Shown: positions 1-10,799 of the stretch, in pieces
Layout of the letters: each line of letters opens with the position of its first letter
How positions within the stretch are numbered: the stretch's first letter is position 1
Source of the DNA: Plasmodium coatneyi
Lineage: Eukaryota > Apicomplexa > Aconoidasida > Haemosporida > Plasmodiidae
Length of the DNA stretch: 64,000 nucleotides
Assembly (NCBI RefSeq): GCF_001680005.1
Contig: NC_033568.1
Coordinates: 62,001 to 126,000, forward strand
Direction of reading: 5' to 3'
The notes under the pieces: model-generated
Database searches by the model: none
Seen by the model: the letters and a program-made list of their open reading frames with translations, nothing else
What the model was told of the DNA's origin: nothing
Position numbers and translations under genes: made by a program

Positions 1-1971
1 CCACTGTAGAATAGAAGAAGCGGCGGAATATGTAAGAAGATTAATAGGGGGCAAATTGGAAACATACAAAGTCCAGGACACATATGAAAAATGTAAGTCA
101 ACTGAATTCGAAGAAATCAACATAGGCAAAAAGTTCATTGGGGAAGAAATAGAAAAGTGGGTAGATAATATTAGAAAGAACAATGAAAAGATAGGGAAGA
201 AAATACTGGGCCATAATAAATGCGTACATAATAATGTTCTGCATGGAGGAGGAGATTCCAAAGAAATGAAGGGAGGAACAAATTTTTATGCACTCTTAGG
301 TATAAGTAATAAGGACGATCTTGAAAAATTGGCTGATACAACTAAAAGTTTATCAAAAGACGGAGTAAATGCAGTACTACAAAAAGTAGGAGCAGGAATG
401 AAGAAAAAGCAAAATCCTCTCGGATGTGTTCAAGGAACAGGAGTAGAATTCGAAGAAGGGGAAGAACGTAAAAGAATATTTCAGTCTATTGAACATAATC
501 AATTGCTGCGTATGTAATGAATTTACTCGTTCCTTCTACTTCCTCGCAAGGGGAGTATGTAAAAGGAGTGTGCAAATTTTTATGTATTGTACGTGTGTAT
601 TATCTAATGTTCTTCTGCAGTTAGCATTTCAGAGTGGTTTACATATTTTTCCAACGAACCAACGGAGGATGATGCTGATGATTGGAAGGAATTCCAAGCT
701 GCACAAACAGTTTGCGAGAACAATGACGAAGAATACAGCTATGATGCACATAGGTACGGAGATTTTTGTAAAGTTATGGTAAGGAATGTTCTCCTGGTAA
801 CGGATATTGAAAACCAGTACAAGACAAGTCAGACCAAATGTAAGAACACTGTGAATGATATTTCCTTATGTAAACTATTAAAAGCATGGATGTATTATAT
901 GAGTATCTTCTGTGTTCCAGGGAAGGTTATAGAATATGCATTTAATGTAGTAAAGGGTGTAAGGGGCTTAAATGACCAAGGTGGGAACTATGCCGAATGT
1001 TCTTATGATGGTCCACCTAACATTCCTGAAGGAGACGGAGGGAATTTGCCATCTGACGTGCGCAACCTATTGCTCACAAATATGTTGTATTATAATACAA
1101 TGAGTGCAGTTACTAACGAAACTTGGTGTGCCGATAGGGCTAAATGGCTACATCCCGTCCGTTCACGCTCAGAAACGGGAGCGGATGATCAAGTGGCCCT
1201 CAGCGATGACAAATCAAATAACGTGCACAAAATTGTTAAGGAAGTTAACGAAGCATTAGAAGAAGAAGAAAAGGAAAAGGCAAAATTCTCAGAAGTCTTA
1301 GAAGAAGCCATAAAACAAACCACAGAAGCAGCTGTTCCTACCCCCAAGACCAACCTCCTCCACCCCAAGCACCAGCACCAGAACCAACTGCAGTAACACC
1401 ATCGAAGGAGCCTAAGGAAACACTAGAAGATCAGGGGGAAAATGAGGAAAGTGATGACACAGGTAAAGGCACACATACACCTTCTCCACAGAAACCAGAC
1501 ACGGTTACATTCTCTTCCAGTAGGGATCTTCTGGACGGTTCTACTTCCACTGCCATTGCCATTTTCATTGTTCAAATTACTAAATCTGGCATATGCACCC
1601 CTCCTATGATCCCACTGAAACCAACCTTCCTTTATTATTATTTTACTCAATTCTTAGGTGAACAGGACCCTGAGGAACCAGGTCCAGAAAGAACAGAGAA
1701 AGACAGTAAAGAAAAAGGAACACACGAAGTTAAACCAACTCTTCCTGAGGGCGCCAACAAGGCTGCTTCTGCTTCTAGCAGCAGCAGTAGTTCCTCATCA
1801 AGTGATGCTGGAGGTGCTGATCTTGGTGGAGGCGGTCGTAGTGGTGGGTCAATTTCAGCAACACCCAAGGCTGAACCACTTATTCACAAGATGGACAATC
1901 CCTTCCTTCCTTACCTCCCTCTTGCTCCTCCCGTGCTTGGTATATCTGTTATGAGTTATCTCCTTTGGAAG

Positions 1972-2247
1972 GTAAGAAAAAAAAGAAAAAGAAAAAAGGA
2001 AGAAAACAAAAAAAGAAAAAAAAAAAAAAAAAACAATAAAGGTGAATAAATGAGTAGGGTATGTTTGTAGAATTTCGCATTTTAGGGTGTGTTTGTGTAG
2101 GATTTCGCATTTTAGGGTTGTATGTGTGTAGGATTTCGCATTTTAAACTTGTGTTTTGAAGTAGTAGTTATTGTTGCGTGAACAAACATTTCACCCCTAT
2201 TAAAGAAAAATTTTCTTTTTTTTTTTTTTTTTTTTTTTTTTTTGTAG
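1972..2247 (+). other. Last intron of the first SICAvar, with repeated TTCGCATTTTAG motif
   Basis: The intron runs from GTAAGA to a long T tract ending GTAG. It holds three tandem copies of GGATTTCGCATTTTAGGG-type sequence (about 2090 to 2145, the first slightly different) followed by a block around GAAGTAGTAGTTATTGTTGC. The same arrangement is found in the last intron of the SICAvar at 40506-40799, so this is a conserved intronic element of the family. Its role is unknown. Confidence 0.75.
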
Positions 2248-2589
2248 TACTTTGGAATGCTTGGTAAGACAAGAAAACGTTACAGAAGAGCTTATCAAGT
2301 GCGTGGTCCATCCTTAGAACAGCAGATTGTTGACGATGTGGTCCAGGATGGTCCACGTGAATATACCTTAGTAAAGGAACGAAAACCTCGTTCTACGCCT
2401 ATAAAAAGGAGGAAAAAACGGGGCCCTCGTCTCCGTGCTGGTCGTCGTGGTGGTGTATGTCGCCGCATGATTATTGATATTCATTTAGAAATCTTAGACG
2501 AATGCCATAAAGGGGACATGCATTCCACGAAAGAAGACTTTTTTGAAATTTTGGCTCAAGAATTTATGACATCTGAATTTATAAAAGAA

Positions 2590-3235
2590 GAAAAGTTTCC
2601 ATGTTCAGGTTTCGGGTTTAGGGAGGTAAACTTTGTTCCTAAGGAAGATGTCCCTGTGGAACAGTTTCCAAGTTCAGATTCCGGGTTTAGGGAGAAAAAC
2701 TTTGTTCCTAAGGAAGATGTCCCTGTGGAACAGTTTCCAAGTTCAGATTCCGGGTTTAGGTAGGAAAACTTTGTTCTTAAGGAAGATGATCCTAAGGCGC
2801 ACGTTTTTAGAGTTTATGTTCTTAAGGAACGTGTTCCTAAGGAAGAAGTTCTTAAGGAACAGGTTTCAAGTTTAGATTTCGGTTTTAGGGTTGATATTTC
2901 TAAGGAACAAGTTCGATGTTCTGATTCCGGGTTTAGGGAAGAAGACTCTGTTCCTAAGGACCAAGTTCCAAGTTTAGATTCCGGGTTTAGGCAGAAGACT
3001 TTGTTCTTAAGGAAGATGTTCCTAATGAACAGGTTCACAGTTCAGATTCCGGGTTTAGGGAAAAAGACTTTCTTCCTAAGGAAGAAGTTCTTAAGGAACA
3101 AGTTCCTATGGTTGGTGTTCCTAAAAAACAGGTTCCAAGTTCAGATTTGGGGTTTAGGGAGGAGGACTTTGCCCCTGAGGATGATGTTCCTGAGGAACAG
3201 GTTCGAAGTTCCGATTCCGGATATAGGGTGTAGTA
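2590..3235 (+). repeat. Coding minisatellite with telomere-like heptads in the SICAvar last exon
   Basis: Tandem degenerate repeat of about 66-69 bases coding units of the type V-P-K-E-D-V-P-x-E-Q-x-P-S-S-D-S-G-F-R. Each unit carries GGGTTTAGG, which contains the Plasmodium telomeric heptad GGGTTTA. I count seven exact copies, starting at 2614, 2683, 2752, 2929, 2983, 3051 and 3149, plus decayed ones near 2881 and 3220. The SICAvar at 37-41 kb has only one trailing unit. The array continues beyond the stop at 2761-2763. Confidence 0.85.
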
Positions 3236-3630
3236 AATATTTTTTTCTTTTTTTTTGTTGTTTTGTATTAAATTGCTTGCATGTTCATGTGTGGTCAATA
3301 TAAGCGGAAAAAATTTTTTTTTCACATTATTTTAATTTGTTTGGTAAAATTTTTTTTTTATTGAGGAATTAAAAAAATGCTTATTCATTTTGTTAAAGAA
3401 ATTTTGACTTCATAAAATTTTTTTTTTTTGTTTTTTTAAAATACATGAATATTTCTTTAAAGAAGGTCAGGATCTTTTTCCGCATCCGCGTTAGGAGTAC
3501 GTTTTTCCTTATGTGGTTATTCAAACTTACAAATGTAGAAAAGAAAGGAATTAAATATGAAGAAAAGAAGGAATGAAAAGAAAGGAATGAAAAGAAAGGA
3601 ATGAAAAGAAAGGAATGAAAAGAAAGGAAC
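3236..3630. other. SICAvar 3' flank and GGAATGAAAAGAAA repeat between convergent genes
   Basis: The first 270 bases (to about 3500) match the flank of the other SICAvar (41241-41500) in order: T tract, ATATAAG-GGAA block, TTTGGTAAAATTTTTT, ATGCTTATTCATTTT, and TTTAAAGAAGGTCAG. It is probably a conserved 3' UTR and terminator region. From 3540 to 3630 a 14-15 base purine repeat (GGAATGAAAAGAAA) fills the space before the tail end of the minus-strand KIR. Confidence 0.7.
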
Positions 3631-5856
3631 TTATCTAATATATGGAACAGAATATAATGTGGTAGAATCTGTTGTTGATAAATCGGAATTCGAATTTGTT
3701 CTGGAATATTCTGTTGTTAAGATGTCGTTGCCGTCAAAGTGGTTTCGTCCTATGGATGATCTTTTTTTTCTTTTTCCTTTGTTCCTTCCTCCTGCTTTAT
3801 TCTTTCTAAAGGAGTCACGTATCCAAGAAGGTACGACATTGTACTAATAAATAAAAAAAGAGAGAGCAAAGTAATACGGGAAGAGAAAACATAAAAATAT
3901 ATATATAGTGGTAATTATAATTGTTATAATTGTAATATACAATTATAATTGTACCTTATATAAGAGAAACATGACAATTGTAGGCATCCCAACTGCTCCT
4001 AATATGGAAGGAATTGCAATGGTGGTAGTAGTGGTGGTACTGTCCATTCCGCTGGGAGGTACGTCCCCAGTGGAGGATGACGATGTTGTGGAGTCTTCAG
4101 TTTGGGTAGTTTGGTGTTCAAGTTCCTTTGGTACTTCACATTTCAAATTGGACAATTCTTGAGGGGTACATTGTTGACACATTTTTAGGAAATCCGTACA
4201 ATATGGATCACTATCACCTTTATCTGGTCCACTACATTTAGTGTGCTCCTTTGTGAGGGCATCAATTACTTCTTTCAAATGGTCAGCATAAGCCTTTGTA
4301 CATTTTGGTATGGGAGTGGATGGAGACCCCGTCCTTTTTGTTAATTGTTCCTTCATAGTGTTATATTCTTGAAGGTATTCAAATATTTGTTTTCGTTCAT
4401 TGAAAATGTCCTTGGTAATATTAGGGTATATGTTATTACATCCTGCTATTGGCTTCCACCTTTCTAATTCTTGATAAAGTTCCTTCATGAGGTCCGCTAA
4501 ATCATAAACATTCCACTGACCACTCAATAATATACCCCCAATCCAGTAGTATAATGCATGGGAATACTCACTTATCGAAATACTTCGGTCCCTTCTTTCG
4601 AACGCAGAACACCACCCCCTTACAATTTTATCTGCAGGAGTATCATATACTATATGTTGCTTCAATAGTTCCTTCATAGTATCAAGAATATTATCATTAT
4701 CACAACTGTCTGCGCCTATATCTAATTCATCATAATACTTTAATGCTGAATTCACTCCTTCCAACTTTTCACCCTACAGGTATAATGAACAGAAATATAT
4801 ACATACATATATACTATATGTATATATGCGTAATTGGCATATGTATATATATATGTATGTCTACATATAGATATAGAGAGAAGGAGTTGCATGTTTTTTT
4901 TTTTTTTTTTCTTTCTTCCTTCATTCTAATTAATCCTTTAAAAAAAAGGCTGACAGAGACGGAATCAATGGAAGGAATGTTGGAAGGACTGGAATGAAGT
5001 GGACGGAATGGGAGGAAGGTGGTGTTAGGCGTGGTAGGTTTGTTGTTAGGGGTGGAGGTAAGGTTTTTAGGTGGAACAAAGGTTGTTAGTGGTGGTAGGG
5101 TGGAAGGAAGGTTCTGTCAGGATTGGTTGGTGGATGGAAGGTTGTTAGGGGTGGATGTACCCCTAATACTTCATGACTTTCATCGTCATCATCTGGTGAG
5201 TCCCTGTCCGATACGGTCTCTTCTTCGGGGCATGTTAATGGTTGTAGATTCTGCGTCTCACAACCTACCTCCGTCCTTCTGAATTGCTCACAATACTTAT
5301 CACCACTGTCCTTACATTGTTCACATAACTTCTCATATGCTGATTTAACTTTTACCAGCTGCTCGTTATACTTCTTACATTGGGTATGTGTACTAGAGTC
5401 CAGCTTCCCGCGTAAAGCACTATTGTTATAATAACAGTCGAAGAATATTCTACTCTGTTCGAAAATGTAATCGCCAATATCATCGTATATATTGGTACAT
5501 TTATTCCCAGTTGATAATTTATCCAGTCCATGGTAAATTGGTTTCATGATATCCCTATATAAACGATAATTTAATTTCCCCCTAATTTTATCACCTAACC
5601 AATAATAAAAGAAGTGGCACCACTCACCATTGGGCTCCCTCTGCTTCATTTTACATGCATAACAATATCTTTGCTCAATTTCCTTGCCCAAGTTTATATC
5701 ATTCCCCAACCACACTTGTGATATTATCCTTAAATTGTCCCCATTATGCTTGCAGCAATCATCCCGACCCTGTTGCATATGACATTTTAAGCCATCGTTG
5801 AGGAGAGCATACCTTTGTTCTGAAGGTAATTGATTCAAAGATGGATCGTCCATTCC
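3631..5856 (-). CDS. KIR: Two-ectodomain KIR variant antigen
   Basis: Probable KIR with two tandem ectodomains, predicted for the infected red-cell surface. Exons, read on the minus strand: domain 1 at 5856-5170 (L-P-S-E-Q-R-Y near its start, C-H-F-F-Y-Y-W-L-G-D in the middle); domain 2 at 4773-3955 (L-Y-Y-W-I-G, then a hydrophobic stretch ending M-F-L-L-Y-K); tail at 3843-3631 (Y-N-V-V-P-S-W, ending V-P-Y-I-R). All junctions are phase 0: donor GAA|GTATTA at 5169, acceptor CTGTAG|GGT at 4773, donor AAG|GTACAA at 3954, acceptor TTAG|TAC at 3843. The domain 1 exon has no transmembrane or tail exon of its own, and the domain 2 exon has no first exon nearby, so joining them is the simplest model (about 572 residues). 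The start could be ATG 5853 or a two-codon exon ATGACG at 6077-6072. Alternative: two broken genes. Confidence 0.7.
4774..5169 (-). repeat. Minisatellite-bearing intron between the two KIR domain exons
   Basis: Between the two ectodomain exons the plus strand reads GGTGGTAGG, GGTTGTTAGGGGTGG and GGAAGGTT units (about 4960-5160), so the pre-mRNA is C/T-rich there. A (TA)-rich stretch and a T16 tract lie at 4790-4915. Similar GGTTGTTAGG repeats fill KIR introns at 42.2, 48.0 and 57.9 kb. Confidence 0.6.
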
Positions 5857-7139
5857 CTATAAATGAAAAAGTTGTAACACATATATTATCCTACTCCTAT
5901 TACAGTGTCCTCATAGAGAATGTTATTATATGTGTAAAGTATTATTATGTGCATAAGAAGTATTATATGCGTGCTCATCCTTTATGTATTTATTTTGAAT
6001 GTGGGAGGACAAAAATGGAAGGAGAAAAAGGGAAAAAAAATAATTTTTTTTTTCCTCTGTAGTATTATTACCGTCATTTTTATATTTCGTTTGTGTACAT
6101 TTGTTGTGAATATAATGAAGTTATATTCAAAACTGTTGCCTTCTTTCCTTTTATTTATTCATGAAGGGAATAAATATATAAATATATCGGAATTCTCCTG
6201 GTTTTATGATGGTCATGGACAAATATATTTCAAATTTTTATTTCTTTTTTTCCCACAGAATTATGCACACTGTTCCAATTTTTTAAACAGATGCAACACA
6301 ATATATATATATATGTTCAACAGAACTACTATGTACAATTGTAGTGAAATAGGAATAAAAAAAAAAAAAAAAAAAAATAGATTTCAATATAAAAGGGGAA
6401 AAAGTAAAGGAGTGAATCCCCCTTTTGTGCACAAAATTTTCTTTACATTCCTTCTATTTCTGTTTATTACATTGTTGATGTGCGTATGATTATTTGTAAC
6501 ATTATATCATGTTACTATTTACACGCAATTCCATTATTATATATACATAAAAAGGGGGGGAGGGGTACAATTTTCTCCTGTGCTGGCAGGAGAAATTATA
6601 TTTGGTATTCTTTACCTATATTTTATTATTATTATTCAAACAGAAGGAATTATTCAAAATTTCTGCTAATACATACATACATACATACATATATATATGT
6701 AGTACAGTTTATACGTGTACAAAGAGAACACTTCTTTTCTCCTCTTCCTCTATGCATGTGTACACATTTATTAGTGTACATTTATTCAATATTTATTGAA
6801 AGTAACTCAAATTTATTGGAGCAAAATTAAGTTACACATAATATATGGAATTATACGGAATTATTTATATGTGAACAAAAATAGTATATATACTTTTGCA
6901 CTTCTGCAATAATAATAGTACTCCTCTCGTGTAATATGTACACTTCTACGTGTAATATATACATGTACCCCATCCTTTCCGTCCCTTTCTTCTTTACGAT
7001 TTTATGATGATGATGAATGGTGATGATGTGAGTAGCAATAATAATAATAGTAGTAGGAGGGGGGAGGTTCTACTTTTTTTTTGTTTTTTTTTTTTAATAT
7101 TGTTCTTTTTTTTTGTGTAGTCCACAAGAACAACATGTT
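5857..7139. other. AT-rich intergenic region upstream of the 3.6-5.9 kb KIR
   Basis: No supportable gene. It is AT-rich with poly(A), poly(T) and (AC/AT)n stretches; open frames such as 5947-6489 are low-complexity. A candidate two-codon KIR first exon (ATGACG, donor GTAATA) lies at 6077-6072; its upstream flank (TATAATGAAGTTATAT) matches the flank of the KIR first exon at 59255. Confidence 0.45.
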
Positions 7140-8611
7140 CTACATTGCTTGATAACTGATATTATTTCGCCTATTTGTTGCTGTATTTGTTCTTCCTGTT
7201 CCCGTTCTTCTGGGTGGTGGTTGGCTACCATTATATAGGGTAGAATTGTCCATAGAATTGTCTGCCACAGAATCTGTTGTTGTGGACAACTCTGTAGAAT
7301 ATTCGGTAGGGGCTATTGTTGAACTGTCTGCTGTTGTTAATGTGTTGTCGTCTTCGGTGAGCGTATTAAAATGATGATCAAGTGACCTTTTTCTTCTATT
7401 TCTGCTGTTCCTGTTCCCGAAAGCGAGGAAGTCTTTTATTAAGGAAAATGCAGAAGTGTACTAAGCAGGAAGAAAAAAAAAGAAAGAAAAGGTGTAAGGG
7501 CATAAGAATGAAGGTGTGAGGGAGCATGGGAATATGTTTGTGGAATATGTATGTATATGCATACATACATATATATGTACATATATATATATGTATGTAT
7601 GTGCATATTAGTTATATTATGTTCTTATATTTTTTTTTCCCAGTTTTAACTGTAATTGTAATTGTTTTTACCTTATATAAGAATAATGCGATTGTAGGAA
7701 GACCTATTAATCCTAGGATGGAAGGGATAATAGAGGCGGCAACACTACCACCAGAAGTGGTTGATGCAGGTACTGTGTTCCCCTTTTTTGGTTCAATGAA
7801 GGAAGCTGAAGGACGATGTGTTATTTCAGCTATAGATTCCTGCTCTTCCATTATTCCGCACTTTGATTTCAGGAGTTCCTTAGGGTGGTGCGTACTGTAT
7901 TTGCCGCTAAATTTGGTACAGTATGCACGGTTCTTAGGAGCAATGTTCTTACATTGACGCTCCATAATGTCATATGCACTTTTAGCTGCGTCCACATAAT
8001 CCTTTAATGCTCCATTGCAGGGAGATTTATTACTCTCGTGCTCTGTTTCCATAGTTACATGATCATGATAATAATCATACACTTTTTTTTCAAAAGTGAA
8101 AAGGTTCCAATTAAAAGGGTGGCACACAATGTCAAACTTATCATTACCAGCCAAATTTTTCAGCTTCCAGCAGATCGCATTCATAGTACGCTGCAATAAT
8201 TGATCACTCTCCAAACTGCTAAATATCATATCCCCAGTGAAATAATATAAAAAACCACAGCGCATATCTTGGGATAAGGTGCTTTCTCCCTGTTGGGTTG
8301 CGTAACACCAGTATTTCATAAACTCCTTAACATATTCCTTCCAACCGGATTCCTCTCGCAGTGCACCTTCCATTCCTTCAGGAATACTATCATCACCTCC
8401 ACTACACTTACCCTCCTTTTCCTTGAGTTCCTTGTACGCCCTCTTTGAAGGTAAATATTCTTCCAATTCTTCCTCCTACAAATGCAATTAGGGGAACATA
8501 CATATACCCATGTTATTCCCCATACTCCCTATCTAATGTGATGTGCACATTCCTTTATGGAATACTTCTTTAGGCGTGCTTCATATATATATACATTATA
8601 TATATGTCCAC

Positions 8612-8644
<33 letters not shown>

Positions 8645-8683
8645 GGAAGAACTAACCGTTAATGTTCCGTCGGTAGTAGGCAT
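7140..8683 (-). CDS. KIR: KIR variant antigen, complete three-exon gene
   Basis: Complete KIR of about 383 residues. Exon 1 is 8683-8657 (M-P-T-T-D-G-T-L-T, donor GTTAGT). Exon 2 is 8475-7672: L-P-S-K near the start, C-G-F-L-Y-Y-F-T-G-D in the middle, Cys-spaced ectodomain, then an Ile/Leu-rich transmembrane segment ending L-F-L-Y-K at the donor GTAAAA. Exon 3 is 7460-7140: Y-T-S-A-F-S followed by a basic then Ser/Thr-rich tail ending S-Y-Q-A-M. All introns are phase 0. The tail is of the Y-T-S class, shared only with the genes at 29.4 and 47.7 kb. No signal peptide is visible, as usual for KIR, and the single membrane segment near the C-terminus predicts a type I-like orientation. The terminal M replaces the more common R-M pair. 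Confidence 0.9.
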
Positions 8684-10265
8684 CGTTCATGTGTATACTT
8701 TTGTTCTGCTGTTGTTGTATGTATATATGTAGAACTTGAACTTTATATAGAATTTATATATATATATGTTAAAGAAATGGTCCGTTCTTCATATGTATAT
8801 TTATGTTCTATATATGTGGTGTATGCGTTTATGTAATATGTCTATGTAGGAAGGTAGTTTTTTCCCCAAATATATACTTTTTTTTTTTTTTCTTTTTTTT
8901 TTTTCTCGTTAAAGGAAATGACCTTCCTTCTTTTCACCCATAACACTCTTCCTTAGGTGCACCCTTCTGCACATTGGCCCTAAGCATACATCCTCCAACA
9001 TACTGCCATAGATGCACCTTTCTGCACACTTTCCTCTCTCCCTTTTTTTCTTCCTTCTTCTTTCTTTCTTTCTTTCTTCCTTCTCCTTTTCTTCTTCTTT
9101 CTTCTTTTTTTCTCCTTCGTTAAATCCTCCTTTTTTACACCTTTTCTTTCTTTACTTAAAACTTTCTTTTTTCATTCCTTATACTTTCTTTTTGTTCTTC
9201 CTTAAACCTTCTTTTTTTTATATAAACCTTTTTCTTTTTTTTTTTTTTCCTTCTTTTTTTTTTATACACGCTTCGGGTGTTTCCCTCCCTAAAGGAAGCG
9301 ACCCTCCCCTTCCTTCCACCCCTAAGACCCCTTCAAACCACCTACCACCCCCAAAACCCCTAACAAAATTCCTTCCACCCCATAACAATCTAACAACACC
9401 TTCCTTCTTTACACCTTCCACCCACATACTACCCCTGAGTGCACCCCCCTACACACTTTCTTCCCCCTCTCCTTTCCTTTTTTTTTTTTTATTTTTTTCT
9501 TTTCTTTGTTCTTTCTTCTTTTTTTTTTTCTTTTTTTTTCTTCTTTTTTTCATTTATTTTTTTTTCTTCTTTTTTTCATTTATTTTTTTTTCTACTTTTT
9601 TTATTTTTTTTTCTTTTAAAAAAAAAAAGAGCAATCTTCCCTTCACCCCTAACACCCCCTAAGTACACCATCGTGCACACATTCTTTCCTTTTCTTTCCT
9701 TCTTTCCTTCTTTCCTTAGATGCTTCCTTTCCTTCCTTCTTATTCCTTCTTTTTCCTTCTTTCCTTATTCCTTATTCTTTTTATTTCTTCTTATTCTTTC
9801 TTTCCTTCTTTTTCCTTCCTTTTCCTTCTTTCCCTATAAACACACCATAATTCATTTACCTTTAAAAAAAAAAAAAATATATTGTATGCTAATTGAGCTA
9901 CCTCTTTTGCCTTCGCCCTTTTTAAGCCCCTCACTATTAATTCATACCATATACCTATTAGTGTTTGTTCTTCCTTTCCAACGCATTACTCTTTTTTTTT
10001 TCTACACACACATATATGTGTGTAGAATTTTGCATATATATTTGTATAGAACGACACACAACACACATATTAATTCACTAATTTAATGTATCCATTCGTT
10101 TAATCCATTCGTTCATTCCATTCGCTCATTATAATTAGAGTTTAGTGTTAAAGTGTGTAAATATATACATATATATATATATTCAATATGAATGTAGTAG
10201 TGGTTGGTGGTGGTTGTGTTTTATTCCTAAGAACAGACTGATTTTTTCATTTTTTCCCCTTTGGC
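8684..10265. repeat. Homopyrimidine tract and copy of a dispersed repeat
   Basis: From about 9025 to 9850 the plus strand is almost pure pyrimidine (CTTT, CCTT, TTTC runs). Long open frames there (9012-9662, 9439-10086) are made of Phe, Ser, Leu and Pro only and are not genes. (TA)n stretches lie at 8586-8645. From about 10000 to 10215 there is a copy of a dispersed element (TTAATTTAATGTATCC, then CATTCGTTTAATC units, then ATAATTAGAGTTTAG) also present at 44.9 and 53.6 kb. Confidence 0.6.
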
Positions 10266-10799
10266 TCATTTTATCTTTGGGTCTGAATTTGTTGTTGTTG
10301 TTCTTGTTCTTCTTTTTTTAAAACAATAGGAACATAATATCATAGCTAAAAATAAAACTGCTATGAGAAGTTGAAATGCAATTTTACATGGAATCTGTGC
10401 CCAAGAGTGGCTGGTAAGTTGTATAAATAGTCTAACGGTAAGGGAATCTACGACGGTCCAAACCATAGGGTTTAAAAATAAAATGATTAATATGAGCGGT
10501 AAGGAAGGCCTCCTTACGAGGTCCGACTCCTTAAATTCATTAAAGAACATTTTGCATTTATTCCCAATTCCTCCTTTACACTGAGCTTTATTTTGTGTTG
10601 GATTTGGTGCTTTATTTCGCTGTTTGTTGTTGTTGTTCTGACCACCACCTAAAGGTAGTGCAACTCCTTTATGCTGTTCTTTTAGATCAGTTTTCTCCTT
10701 TAATGTTATTTTTACACCTCCACCAAAGGTGGACGTGCCGAAGGCGGTACTTCTCTTCTTAGTTTCGACATCCTTGGATGATGTGCTTAATGCAATCAC
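10266..10799 (-). pseudogene. Second exon of a two-transmembrane exported-type protein; no first exon found
   Basis: Open exon of 178 codons preceded by a T12 tract and AG at 10801-10800. It begins V-I-A-L-S-T-S-S-K, matching V-R-A-I-S-T-S-K at the same place in the plus-strand gene at 18525. Both proteins share a K-C-K motif before the first membrane segment and two hydrophobic segments (here near residues 100-117 and 138-160 of the exon) with a short basic tail ending K-I-K. I find no signal-peptide exon between 10802 and 11299 on this strand, so the gene may have lost its 5' end, or exon 1 may be divergent. I do not recognise the family by name; the architecture (signal exon plus 2TM exon) fits Plasmodium exported proteins. 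Confidence 0.55.

Larger units (their letters stand above)
1..3235 (+). pseudogene. SICAvar: SICAvar antigen, 3' part, with frameshift and premature stop
   Basis: Variant surface antigen of the SICAvar family, cut by the window start. Visible exons are 1-509 (cysteine-rich domain end), 621-1462 (domain with S-E-W-F-T-Y-F-S and conserved Cys), 1658-1971 (Ser/Gly stalk and a transmembrane segment ending Y-L-L-W-K) and 2248-2763 (cytoplasmic exon starting Y-F-G-M-L-G-K). Junctions are GT/AG; donors at 510, 1463 and 1972 keep phases 1, 1 and 0. In exon 621-1462 the frame that fits the start (from 623) hits a stop at 1394, while the frame that fits the 1658 exon reads Pro-rich up to the donor. One base seems missing near the C run at 1341-1345. 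The last exon stops at TAG 2761 inside a 23-residue repeat that stays readable to about 3231, with another one-base slip near 2991. It may be a pseudogene, or the 1341 slip may be an assembly error. Confidence 0.85.

Noticed and set aside
2633..3325. Other-frame ORFs through the SICAvar tail repeat, on both strands
   Set aside because: Shadows of the coding repeat; only the frame continuing from Y-F-G-M-L fits the family.
5947..6489. Plus-strand open frame of 180 codons
   Set aside because: Phe/Lys/Ile-rich with homopolymer runs; spacer artefact.
9012..10086. Two long plus-strand open frames rich in Phe, Ser, Leu and Pro
   Set aside because: They come from a homopyrimidine tract with no domain, no conserved start and no codon bias; both frames overlap and are equally open.
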